Part shown: one piece after another, positions 11,165 through 21,848 of the stretch
Numbering within the stretch: position 1 is the first letter of the stretch
How the letters are laid out: the number at the start of each line of letters is the position of its first letter
NCBI GenBank assembly: GCA_021234155.1
Contig: JAJEKV010000052.1
Location: forward strand, 2,660,254 to 2,724,253
Source of the DNA: Isoetes taiwanensis
Taxonomy: Eukaryota > Streptophyta > Lycopodiopsida > Isoetales > Isoetaceae
Direction of reading: 5' to 3'
DNA length: 64,000 nt
The notes under the pieces: generated by a model
Told to the model about the DNA's origin: nothing
The model's database searches: none
What the model saw: only the letters and a program-made list of their open reading frames with translations
Position numbers and translations under genes: made by a program

Positions 11165-14050
11165 TAATGTAGATTGTCCTTAGCTAATAATGAGCATGCT
11201 CAAGCTCAAACCTCAAGTCCTGTTCTAGGTAATTTTTCAAATATTGTCTTACGTAGACAGTCTCAGAAGATACCAGTCAACAAGCCTTTGTAAAGGCTAG
11301 TTCACTTAACTCAGTCAGGCGATTGCATGCATTTCTACTTAATCGCGATCATCCTAACATAGTTTAATGCCCAAGAATTCACATTTTTTGGGCGTACAGA
11401 ACATGTGAGTTCAATTATAGGGGGTTATTTCGACCATTTTACATAGGCATACTTACCATTAGGGGATTTTTTCACCACTATTTAGGGTAAACTATATATT
11501 TTAGGCATTAAATTAGCTTTCATAAGTCAGCATACCAGGGGTGTTTTTGGCCACCCCTTGGACGTAGATGGCATATCTCCTTTTTTTATAAGTGAATCCC
11601 TCGGGAGTTTAATGCTGCTCTTTTTCTATGCAAAAATTAAAATGGGTTAACAAGAACTAATATACTTGATTATGGAAAGATAAATTGGAGGACCCCCAAA
11701 TACTGGATTGTGCTATAAAGAAACTGGTCTGCTACATGTGTGCTCAACAAGTTTCTATGGCTGGGACATGCTTTCTGTCGCCATATAGGCCTTACTCTGT
11801 AGGAGCCTTCTTTATTTGCGACTAGTAGTATATATGAGAATCTATCTATCTATATATAATAATAAAACCGAAATAGGATGATAGTTTGTGCACGATCTTC
11901 GCCATTAATTTTATTATGTATAAAAAGTTTCGTTCTAAGCCGAATAGTTAGTTATTATTTTATTTTACCTAGTTGAATGCATGCCCGAAACAACGTCATA
12001 TTGACCGGAATATGTTTTTGCGAATGCTCAATTATCATTTCTCTTGTAAGCCAAGGATCGATTATAGAAAGTATTCTTTCTGGGGCTTGAGCAAGATCGT
12101 TTACATTAGTTTTCTGTCGACAGCCATGGAAAATTTCCAGAGGAATCATGGAGCAGGTATAACCCATCTAATCTGGTTGTTATTTTAATCACATGGTTTT
12201 CAAATAATAGAGTTCTAATCACAGGATGGTTATAATCGCAAAGTTTTCTAATCACAGATTGTTTAGAATGAAGAACCTGTTTCTTGGACACAGAGTAGGC
12301 AATAGAGATGCCGAATTTGTTGAAATCTATACAGACAAACTGTATTCGTCACACCATGGCTACGCGTAGGAGGTATTTTTCTTTATCTGTGCTTTGAATG
12401 TTATTACATGCAGGGAGTGAATGAGTTGAGGTTAGGGTTTAAAAAAGGAGATCCATCGACTGTTTCAACGAAGCATAATAACTAAACGGGATGATTTGCA
12501 TGCTCTTTTTTTCCATGATTCCTTGCAGGGCTTCCATAATGTCTTGATTTGTTGCGGGGTTTCACAATGGAGAGAGCAAACCGAATCCCAAAGATTTTAG
12601 GCAGTACCAGCTTCATCCGGCATCAGGTAGCAGATTTTTCAATGCTTTCGGTTCCTTGGTTTTCTTTGGATACTAAGGGCCTGAAATCTAGCGATGGCAT
12701 CCAGAGAACCTTTTACACAAAAAATATGAGAGCTCCAGCATGCCTTTGATATCTTAATCCACCTTAGATTTTTTATTTGTTTTGGTCAAAACAGATTCCA
12801 TTGTTCTTCAAAATAGAGGTAGGATTATCTTTTGTCCCATCAAATCTTCGGCAAAGTTAAGGGGAAAAGGAAGCCTTGAATCCTGGAGAGACATCAGGAA
12901 TTTTGAAGGAATTTTTCAATGCAGGATAGCATAGATTTCAGGACATTTTCGTTTGAAGGCTTAGGATTTTTAGTCAAGATCGTATTGTTTAAGAGTTGTT
13001 TTAAGGATTCCGTTGTTGATTTGTGCATCAAATTTCAGAATTTGTTTATCCATGAGGTATAAATATTTCCTGAATCTTCCCCTGTACAAATGCTTTGGGT
13101 ATCTAAGATATGTTCTTTCTGTTATTGCAACATTTTGTTAGTGGATGCTTCGCTAGATAATATTCAAAAGGCCCCTTCACCAGCATTCTCACCATGTAAA
13201 GTAAGTATTTTCATGTCTTGGTTTCGTTGTTTGGAAGTTAACAATTACAGAAAATTTCAGTTCCTTTGCATTCATCCATTTCTATGCTGAATTTGACCTC
13301 CAACTTGCCCTTTGCTTTGATGCTTTCCCTTTACTACTCTGTAAGCAAGCAATGAAACTGATCGAGAAGCTTATATTCCTTAGCATGCTTAGATAGTTTG
13401 CTAATTTAGATAACATGCTATTAAAATCTTGCATATTTATTTTGGCATAGTGCACCCTTTTCACCTTCTTGCAAGCAAATAGCTCTATACAGCAAGCAGA
13501 TGTGCAGGTGGAAGTTTTAACACCCATCTGTTTATTACAGCAAAAATTTCATATGTGTTCACTGTTAGTATATTATGTCGCCTATTTTGCATCATGTCTC
13601 TTCTGTGTCCAATCACATGCAACAAATGTGCAGCATATTTTTTTTCAATCGTTTCCAAATTTGTAAATGCATATTCTTCTTTAATGGTTTCCAGAATTAG
13701 ATGTCTATATATGGAAGGCAAGAAAGCCTCAAATGTAGGAAAATATTGAGATTAAACAATTTAGAATAGGTTTCATTAGGGGAATTTTATTGTGCTTATT
13801 ATGGTTGGAAAATTGGGTTTATTTTATTAGAGCTTCTCATGACACGGAGCACTTTATGCAGGGAGCGCTTTAGCCAGTTTAATATGGTCTATTTATCGAA
13901 TTTCATCTTTTTTTAACCGAGGATTCCAGTTCAATATATACATTTTATAGACATCTCATGTGACATTGTCAATGCAAATTAAACGGAGGAGTAAGTAACT
14001 CAATAAGGATGTCCTTGGAATTGTATTTGATGTAATGGTTGTGCAATTCT
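11165..14050. other. Intergenic or intronic DNA with a few exon-like islands
   Basis: Mostly AT-rich. Exon-like islands with plausible splice sites occur at about 12124-12155 (start MENFQRNHG, donor GTATAA), 12529-12627 (KPNPKDFRQYQLHPAS, donor GTAGCA), 13141-13200 (DASLDNIQKAPSPAFSPCK, donor GTAAGT) and 13483-13508. They might belong with the open frame at 14061, but the phases cannot all be reconciled by eye. A TCTATCTATATATAATAATAAAACC stretch (split here: it starts at 11841) resembles the AT-rich 5' start of plant Helitrons. Confidence 0.35.
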
Positions 14051-14054
14051 AGGC

Positions 14055-14376
14055 AACAACATGGAAATAGGGTCGCTTTTTTCGTCGGAAGATGATCTAT
14101 TTGCCGCCACGTGTCCTGTCAGTACATCACGGAATGGAAAGGGGGAAGACGATTCCGCACCTACTAAAAACTTACAGCTTACTCCCGGTTATAACAGATT
14201 TACAGAGATGTTGCAGCTAATCGTGGGATTTGAACCCACAAAACCAAGCCAAAAATTGACTGGATCCCTTTTGCAGGGCATGCATTTATCTAAATCCTCA
14301 CATGCTACAGAGGAATCCGGCAGAGAAATCTCCCGGTTACTCAGAGATTTCTTCACAAGATCGGCCAGAAAGTGCT
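14055..14376 (+). pseudogene. Open frame of unknown gene, interrupted by LTR retrotransposon
   Basis: After a candidate acceptor (ATTCTAG at 14053) a frame encodes NNMEIGSLFSSEDDLFAAT, a Ser/Lys-rich stretch, then FTEMLQLIVGFEP and a basic segment ending RSARKC, exactly where the LTR element begins. If the element is removed the frame continues about 28 residues from 17231 and then stops. The family is not recognised. A T-arm-like sequence lies antisense at 14226-14246, so part of this could instead be a decayed tRNA-derived repeat. Confidence 0.3.
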
Positions 14377-14732
14377 TGTTAACCACCTAGTGGTTAACAT
14401 TGCGCATGCACATGTTAGGTGCATGCACATGTTAGGTGTCAGTGGTGGCAGACTGACACTTGGCATAATTAGGTTAACATAAGTGTAGGGATTAGATTTA
14501 GTTAGATGTACGGCTCAGATTTGCGGTCTACACTATATTAGACCGGAGCCTCTTCAGATGTACTCAGGTTTATCTCAAATTTGGAGAGCCTCATTTGGCC
14601 ACGTTCCCTTCATTCTTTGTACATATTTCTTTGTCTTTTTCTTGTTTCGTGATCAAGAGCGTGGCAGCTTTGTAGCATCCGGCAGTCATAGACTGCTGCT
14701 GCAGGGTGCATGCCAAGAACTCAACATTAACA
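14377..14732 (+). repeat. 5' LTR
   Basis: 356 bp, TG...CA ends, 97.8% identical by eye to the 3' LTR. It starts with the palindrome GTTAACCACCTAGTGGTTAAC and contains a tandem GCATGCACATGTTAGGT pair. Confidence 0.92.
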
Positions 14733-16255
14733 CTGGCGCCAATTATCTTGGGTTAACTCGTGATCACTTCTTACGCCTTCTTTGTTTTTTTGTTGTCTTT
14801 CTTTGCTCTTATCCTCATCAGTTCTTGAATACTTCTTGTACATTATTCTCAACCCTTCAATCCCTTTTATTGGCCCAACCAGTTGTTGAAATAGTCCGGC
14901 TGGAGGCCCTTTTGTCAATCAATTCCTTAGCAATTAGTCTAGTTATGAAATCAGTTTTCAAAACTCTGTTTTTCATGCTGCAGCAAGCTTAGTTTTACAG
15001 TAGGCGATTTCTGGAGTGGTGACAGCACTCCTCTCTGCAAGATCTTCAGAAAAATCACCAGTTTGATCTTCTTTTTTCTTCTATCTGCTGAAAATTTGTT
15101 AAAATATCATGCTCTTTTTCATTATCCTCTGTTTTTCTCTCAGTTTTATCAGAAATCCAAAAATATTCTCGATCATTTCTTGTTCAGTTTATTTACAGAG
15201 GGGCAGCACTCGGCTAGCCCCCTTTGAGCCCATATGTTCCAGTTCTGGCTGCTTAGTTTCAAGGTTTTCTTCTGCAATCTTCAAAGCCAGTATGTTGTCT
15301 CCATAGCTCCTGCACATACACAGAGTTCCAGAAGTTTCTTGAGCTTATACATTACCCCAGATACCCGCAGAGTTGGCGCAGATCCAAGCAACTATACTGC
15401 CAGATTTTCATCAGCTCTTACCTCGTTTCATTTCCACCTGCATAGAGCCCACTGAATCACACAGATCTTCCAAGTTGCTGAAGCTCTATTCCGTTCACCA
15501 GTCCAGTTCCGGCATGGTTATCCTTTTGCACTCTGTTTTTTTCGGCAAAATATGTGAGGAGAAGGATTTTCTTCAAGTATTTCGGCCTCAAATTCGTCTA
15601 CCTTCTTCTTGATTTCTTTTCGAGGGGGGCGGCACACTGGCTAGCCCCATCCATCTGTTCCAGCATGTACCGGTTGCAACTCCAGCAAGCTCATCTATCA
15701 GTGGATCTTTGAAGCAACAGGTCGGCTTTCTTAAAGCTGTCCTGTAAACAAGTAAACATTTTCATCAGTCAAAGCTGGATTCTATTCGAAAATCTTTGTG
15801 GGTCAGATATTTTATCTCTCCTAGCCAGCACGTCTCAGGTCAGATTCCTTCAGGCTCCTTAATCTGTGCTATCTGCAAAAAAAGCAAATGATTTCATCAG
15901 TTAAAGAGGATTCGACCATCCTTGCGGGGCAAAGTCCAACATCTAAAGCTGTGTGCTTCCAAGTAGCAGCCATTATTTCCCCTCTGCATCAATCTACCCG
16001 GCAGCACCGCTTTCTGCAACCAAATGGCTCTGTTCTAGCACACCCGGCCAGTTCCTATCTAAAAACGCTACAAATTTGGCATCCTATCAGCCTTTACCTT
16101 TTGGCTGCGCATTTCAAGCCATATATTTGGCTCCATTCGCCACCATATTGGCTGCAAATAGCAAGAATCGCACCGCCATAGCCGGCCATTTGTATTTTTG
16201 GCCTCACGCTCTGTTTTTGAGACATATTACTTAAAAAGGCAATTCCCATTTTTAG

Positions 16256-16525
16256 GGTCACGCCCACGCTCACGGGCTGGGACCACGCCCACGCAGACGG
16301 GCTAGGGTCACCCTCACGGGCTAGGGTCACGCCCACGCTCACGGGCCACAGCCACGGCCACGGCCACGCTTTCCTGCCTCTTACCCACGCCCACGGCCAT
16401 TGCCTCCCGGTCAGCGTCACGCTCATAAATCCACGCTCCTCACGCTCACACTTTGCTTATGGCCACGCTTCTTGCTCAAGATCCACGCTCTGCAAAATAT
16501 TGTGACGCATAGCCACGCTCTTCTA
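16256..16525 (+). repeat. Degenerate CACGCCCACGCTCACGGGC repeats inside the LTR element
   Basis: About 270 bp of short CACGCT / CACGGGCTAGGGT / CCACGGC repeats in the interior of the LTR retrotransposon. A second internal duplication links 15199-15245 with 15625-15667 (GGCTAGCCCC context). Confidence 0.75.
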
Positions 16526-16869
16526 TGGTCGATCACGGGGATACTTTTAAGGTGTTTACATTTTTGAAGACCCCATACTTATTTTTTAATGAACTTTTGG
16601 GCACTATATGTTGAAATAGACTTACCCATGATATAAGGGAATAGTCTCTATATTTTTTTGCCCCAACGTTCCTATGATCTATGTTCTACATCGACATTCC
16701 TTTGGATCCTCTTCGTCATCAATGCCTTCATGAAGATCTTTTACGGCGACACAACCCAACCATTACCATCATTTTTACCCCTAATTTTTGGCACCATGTT
16801 GTAATTGTCGGACTTGTCTTATAAAAGTCTGTACATGTTTTCGTGCTAAAAACTTTTAGGGGGAGGCAG

Positions 16870-17225
16870 TGTTAACCACCTAGTGGTTAACATTGCGCAT
16901 GCACATGTTAGGTGCATGCACATGTTAGGTGTCAGTGGTGGCAGACTGACACTTGGCATGATTAGGTTAACATAAGTGTAGGGATTAGATTTAGTTAGAT
17001 GTACGGCTCAGATTTGCGGTCTACACTATATTAGACCAGAGCCTCTTCAGATGTACTCAGGTTTATCTCAAATTTGGAGAACCTCATTTGGCCACATTCC
17101 CTTCATTCTTTGTACATATTTCTTTGTCTTTTTCTTGTTTCGTGATCATGAGCATGGCAGCTTTGTAGCATCCGACAGTCATAGATTGCTGCTGCAGGGT
17201 GCATGCCAAGAACTCAACATTAACA
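16870..17225 (+). repeat. 3' LTR
   Basis: Directly preceded by the polypurine tract. Same ends and length as the 5' LTR; about 8 substitutions separate them, with no indels. Confidence 0.92.
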
Positions 17226-17602
17226 GTGTTGTATTTCTTATGCTCCATATACCTCTGCCCTGCCCTGTTTCTTCTGCAATGCGTTGCCGAGATTAGAAGC
17301 AAGAACATTAAAGAAAACATAGTTTTGAAAAGAATGTTAAAAGAAAACACAGCTAAAGAAGCGCCATTGTAGAAAGCAGAGCCATCGCCACAGAGAGCAG
17401 AAAACAGCGCCACAGAAAGCAGAAAACAATGCCATTAAACACAGAAAGCAGCGCCATTGCCACCGTCGCTGCACCTCCGCATCAGCTAAAGGAAAAAAGA
17501 AGTCAGAGAAATACAGCTCTGAAGCAGCGCCATCACCGCCATCGCCGCCTGGAAGGGAAAAAAAAACGCAGAAACAAAAAAGCTCCCTATTTCCATGTTG
17601 TA

Positions 17603-17715
17603 GGGGGATGCCCACCGGTCGCACAATCCGGTGTGGCCGGTGACCCGCTCCCGGCTTCGCCGGTCGCGGGGCCCCACCGGTCCACACCGGAAAGTGCTCC
17701 TGGTGGGCATCCCCC
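17603..17715. mobile_element. Small GC-rich foldback MITE (113 bp)
   Basis: Perfect 14-bp inverted termini GGGGGATGCCCACC, flanked by TA on both sides (17601-17602, 17716-17717). The interior holds more nested inverted GC-rich words (CACCGG, CCGGTGTGG). A TA duplication fits Tc1/mariner-type MITEs. Confidence 0.75.
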
Positions 17716-17719
17716 TATA

Positions 17720-19795
17720 CAAAATTAAATGATGCTGCCTTTTACACTGCTGTGTCCCTTACTATTTTGAGGTTCCTATTTTTCTTCCATCAACGGACCT
17801 TAATAAGCCTCGGAAAAATGTTTTTGCTTCTATGTTGGTCATTAATTTAACAAGACATGTGTTCCAAAGATAGAGGAATGGAGCCCTGGACATGCAAACA
17901 AAATGGCTAAGAAATATATTTGTGCGCTTGTAGTGGTGCTTTGTGTTATAGTTGTAGGACTTCATGATGTAGTTGTAGGACTTGTGCCTTTTCTCTTACG
18001 AAGAGAGAGTGGATGTATTTTAACAATGTCCAATGCAGTGGCACAAATTGGTAAGGGAGATGGTTTTTTAACAATATCCAATGCAATGACACAAATTGAT
18101 AATGCATTTAGAAAGACGATTTTGGGTTGCATGTCTTTGTTTTTGTCTAAGAAAGCCATTCAACACCACATGTTATACTCCACTTGGTATGTCTCCACCA
18201 TCAAGCTTGAAGGACGGGTTCTTCTCTATACAAATTGACGTCCGTATGGTATGTGATTAATTATTGATTTGATTTATATTATGACAAGTATATTGATGAA
18301 TATAATTTCACCCATAGCATATGCAGCACATTCTCACTTTGCTAGATTCTGTTGTCAGTATGGATACAACTTCAAAGAAATGACACACATGATTTTGCCT
18401 AACTTATGATTGCTTATTAGATATGCGTTCCTTTAGTTCCTCTATTATTGAACGTTGTAATGCTTTTGCCTAACTTATGATGTCCAAAATCGCGAGAGCT
18501 TGTGAGCAAAAAATGATGGAACAAGCAAAAATTGATGGAGCAAATTGAGATTTGATCAGAAACAAATTCGGGAGCTTCATGTGCCTTCTTTTTTCTTTTG
18601 AGGAACCATGCACAAAACTGGACGTTGATCCAAAAACGATGCCAAAAAAGTATCCGTTGAAAAAGGACGTTCTATTAAATATGAAAAACTGAAGGGCATT
18701 TTGTAAAACTTGAAATGTTACATAAGGGTATACGTTGAAGGGCATTTAGTAAAATTATGGAAACTTAGGGGCATCTGGTGAAATTCATCAAAACATAAGG
18801 GCATTTTGTAGTTTTTTCCTTCATTTGAATCAATTAATTTAATTTAATGTTCAAGAGCTCATGACGATTTTAATCAAATTTCTAACTTTGTGGCTCTTTT
18901 CTATTGGAGATGGCGCATGAGTTAGAACCAAGTTAGGAATATTTCAAGATGTCATGTTTTGTATCTAAGAGGTGAGCCAATTGAAGTACTTGCATCATCG
19001 CTCACATTGAACATATTGTAAAACAATGTGGGATGGATGCTTATCGCAACAGTGGCATCTAAAAAACCAACGAGGTAGTATGAATGTGTTCATCATAACA
19101 ATGATGTCTACAAGACCAAACAGGTAGTATTTAGACTACGCACTTCTTCAAAGTCAGATTTTGCTTTACTGAAATTGATTTATGATTTTTATTCTTCTTC
19201 GTTCTACCATAAGATGCGGCCTTTTTTTTGTTGATGTACTTAACTACTTCTAAGGGTGAAATTTTGAGCATAAGTTTTGGATCTGACTTTCTAAATTTTC
19301 GTCTTTAGAGGTAGATTTAACTATCCCCCACATTCCTTATAAAGCATTGTTTTCTGTACTAAAATTCACAAAGTTAATACATTGATGATATTGTCATTAG
19401 ACAAATTTGAATAACAGAAATAATCACAAAAGAAAATAATGTCTATTTTTGCCAATATCAACATGCGCTATTGCCGAAGTTGTATCTTGAATGTTAAAGG
19501 GTGAGTAAAAAACATGTGCCTAGACATTAGCCCGATCATGCAGAGTCAGACTTTTTAATAGCTTTATGATGTTTTTGTTTCGAGGTCGAACATGGGATGC
19601 AGACTATAGACCATTTTGAATTTGGGCTTCAAGCTCTCTAAACGTTTTGGAGTTCAGATTTGATTTTTGTCATCATATAAGAGTATAAGAGTAAGCCCCA
19701 TACCTTGTATTTATTTGTTGTATTGCCTTAGTCCAATCTTTATTTCTTTATGATCTTTATCTATGGGACCTGCTTCTATTTTTTTGTTCACAGTC
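17720..19795. other. Gene-poor stretch
   Basis: No recognisable gene. A short duplication, GTAGTGGTGCTTTGTGTTATAG-like TAGTTGTAGGACTT, occurs at 17947-17985, and an ACAATGTCCAATGCAGTG/ACAATATCCAATGCAATG pair at 18022-18090. TTGCCTAACTTATGAT recurs at 18394 and 18467. GAAGGGCATTT-type phrases repeat at 18690-18810. Confidence 0.5.
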
Positions 19796-20066
19796 ACTAT
19801 TGCCATACACTGCATCTTTTTTTCAAATTCGTAGTGCTAATGCAGCTGCTTCAGATTCATCTATATTACTACAGTTGAAGAATGCCATTCTTGAGGATCC
19901 TTTTAATTCCCTTTATGACTGGAAAACAAATATTCCTTTGTGCAACTGGACTGAAGTAACTTGTGGTGGCCATCAGAATGGGAGTGATGTGGCTCTGGAT
20001 CTTGCCAACATGTCATTGGCATGCACCATCTCTTCAAGGCTTTCTGAACTACGCCATCTTAGGTAG
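19793..20066 (+). pseudogene. LRR receptor N-terminal fragment (LRRNT_2)
   Basis: The frame encodes SDSSILLQLKNAILEDP, then WKTNIPLCNWTEVTCGG and VALDLANMSLACTISSRLSELRHLR before a stop at 20067. This is the N-terminal cap of plant leucine-rich-repeat receptor kinases or receptor-like proteins (L-L-x-K-x-x-I, W...C-x-W-x-x-V-x-C, L-D-L). The usual GN-rich LRRs, membrane segment and kinase are absent from the following kilobase, so this is a detached fragment or an exon whose partners have been lost. A plausible acceptor (GTTCACAG) precedes it at 19793. Confidence 0.65.
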
Positions 20067-20208
20067 CTTGATTTTGAAGCATGCGAGTTAAGTATTTCAG
20101 TTTTCTTTCCTTCCAGACAGATCCTCCTATAGGCTTAAGTAGGTACTTCAACGGATCTGATCTTTGGGAAGTTGTGTACTATGTTTATCTTGAATAAGAA
20201 ATAGAAAT
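20060..20208 (+). repeat. Local duplication, copy 1 (partner 20676-20820)
   Basis: About 145 bp starting TAGCTTGATT and including CAGATCCTCCTATAGGCTTA recurs 615 bp downstream at roughly 90% identity. The first copy begins at the end of the LRR fragment. Confidence 0.85.
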
Positions 20209-20675
20209 ATTTTAAAATCTTGTGAAGGAAGTCCGAGATGAAGCTTCTGCCAGGCACATGATTTTTTGTGGCATATAAGCTTGCTTTAAGGCCCCTTATC
20301 ATAACAAGATTGATTTCACTGTTTAATCATAGTGTTGAGGAGAGATCTCGCGATTAATCTTGGCAATCCAGACCATGTAAGAGATTTTCCATGGCTTCAT
20401 TTTTATATTGATCTAGGGTACAATCTGAATTTATCTCTCTCTCAATAATTAGCGTATTTGGGAATTGGGGAGACAGGAATCTGATGTTCTCTATCCGTTA
20501 AAATCCACATTACAGTTTTTGTATGCAAGTACATCTTTCAATGCTTTGTTAAAACTGCCATTCTTATATGTAGTTGCAGCTTTTCAATGCGTGTCAAGAC
20601 TATTTTAATGTGTTATTGGCATGTGGCCTTGGAGTATTGGGGTCTGGTAGTCTTTTGTGCATCAATAAAAAAAAC

Positions 20676-20820
20676 TTTAGATAGCTTGATTCTGAAGAAT
20701 GTGAGTTAACTATTTCAATTTTCTTTCCTTCCAAACAGATCCTCCTATAGGCTTAAATAGGTACTTCAACCAATCTGATCTTTGACAAGTTGTATATTGT
20801 ATTTATCTTGAATAGAAAAC
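20676..20820 (+). repeat. Local duplication, copy 2
   Basis: Partner of 20060-20208. The DNA between the copies holds no gene. Confidence 0.85.
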
Positions 20821-21178
20821 AAAAGTATTTCTGCATGGTTTCATAACTTTATGGAACTCTCGTAATAGTGCCTACCTCTGTGATGAAATTGTGAATCTTA
20901 TAGTTATCCTTCGTTCTGATTGTTGTTTATCTCACACGTTTCCTAATCTTCTGCCTCATTGTCCTTGCTTGTACAGGAGTATGAGTATTACAAGGTGGAG
21001 ATGGTGAATGATGGCATGAACGAATTGTAGTTCAACTTGAAGGCCCTATGCAGAATTGGAGCATCTTGAACCCGATCTTCAGACTAGATTTATTATGAGT
21101 CTTTTTCTCTGGTAAGTTCTCTGTGTCTAGATGCTCAGAGTTTATCATCTAGACCATTCTATGATCCATTCTATATCG

Positions 21179-21195
21179 TAGCAGCATTATTTCCC
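21179..21195 (+). repeat. 17-bp target site duplication, left copy (LINE)
   Basis: TAGCAGCATTATTTCCC, identical to 30721-30737, which directly follows the poly(A) tail of the LINE. Confidence 0.88.
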
Positions 21196-21673
21196 ATGTC
21201 GCTAACTGGCCAGAATCATACCATGCTGCAACTGTCAAGATTCCTGCTAACCTCCAGCGCCGTTGAGTTAATGGATGAACCGAGGCACAAAGTGGAAGAT
21301 TATTTTCCACAGGTATCCACCAACAAGGGGCACTCAACTGATGACATGCAACAAGATCAATACGAAATAGGGTCCGTATTGTCTCCCAAGACTCCAGCAA
21401 GCCTTTCAAAAAAGGAGAGGCATTAGGAAAAGGGCATAGCTGATAAAAGAGACTCCAAGGAAGAAGCGGTTTTAATGAAGCTTTCCCAAAAGGAACACAC
21501 TTTGCAAGTGACTGCCTCACCAACCGCACTCCAGGTGAATCAACCATATCCTTGAGGATCCTCCAAATGAATTTAGAAATTAGAATCTTCTCTGCAAATG
21601 GAAGTCTGTCATACCCAAACCACCTGCAAATTTCGGCTTGGTGCATTTGGACCATGCAACCTTGACCACAGCA
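21196..21673 (-). pseudogene. LINE ORF2 segment, inverted part (second piece)
   Basis: Minus-strand frame encoding VAWSKCTKPKFAGGLGMTD through GILTVAAWYDSGQLAT, the region after the RT thumb. It continues directly from the piece at 29572-29840 once the DNA transposon and one copy of its 4-bp duplication are removed. Small frame breaks lie within it. Confidence 0.8.
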
Positions 21674-21702
21674 GGGTGAAAGTATGCTGGTGGGTAGCAA
21701 AA
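21674..21702 (+). repeat. Left terminal inverted repeat
   Basis: 29 bp, one mismatch (position 24) to the right TIR. Followed by CCAGCA/CCAGCACC hexamer repeats (21712-21740) and two TTTTTTCCCACCC words. Confidence 0.92.
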
Positions 21703-21848
21703 AAACGCGACGCCAGCACCAGCACCAGCACCAGCACCCAAAATACATTTTTTCCCACCCGTCATACACTTTTTTCCCACCCTTCACCTATATAGTACCA
21801 CCTATATTCTGCCCGTCTATTCGTCTAGCCGGTACCCGTTTATACAAT

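Larger units (their letters stand above)
14377..17225 (+). mobile_element. Non-autonomous LTR retrotransposon (2849 bp)
   Basis: Two 356-bp direct repeats (14377-14732, 16870-17225) both begin TGTTAACCACC and end ACATTAACA. They differ at about 8 sites, nearly all C/T or G/A changes. The element is flanked by GTGCT on the left and GTGTT on the right, a 5-bp target duplication with one change. A primer-binding-like TGGCGCC starts at 14734 and a polypurine tract (AGGGGGAGGCAG) ends at 16869. The 2.1-kb interior has no gag or pol. Orientation follows from the PBS and PPT. It must rely on proteins from another element. It lies inside an open frame of an unidentified gene. Confidence 0.9.

Noticed and set aside
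11841-11866. Helitron 5' end-like AT-rich sequence
   Set aside because: No matching 3' hairpin terminus is found downstream at a sensible distance in the same orientation.
14226-14246. tRNA T-arm-like sequence GTGGGTTCAAATCCCAC on the minus strand
   Set aside because: No matching D-arm, anticodon arm or acceptor stem could be found at the right distance; not called as a tRNA.
21711-21740. CCAGCA hexamer array as an independent microsatellite
   Set aside because: Better explained as part of the transposon's left subterminal region.
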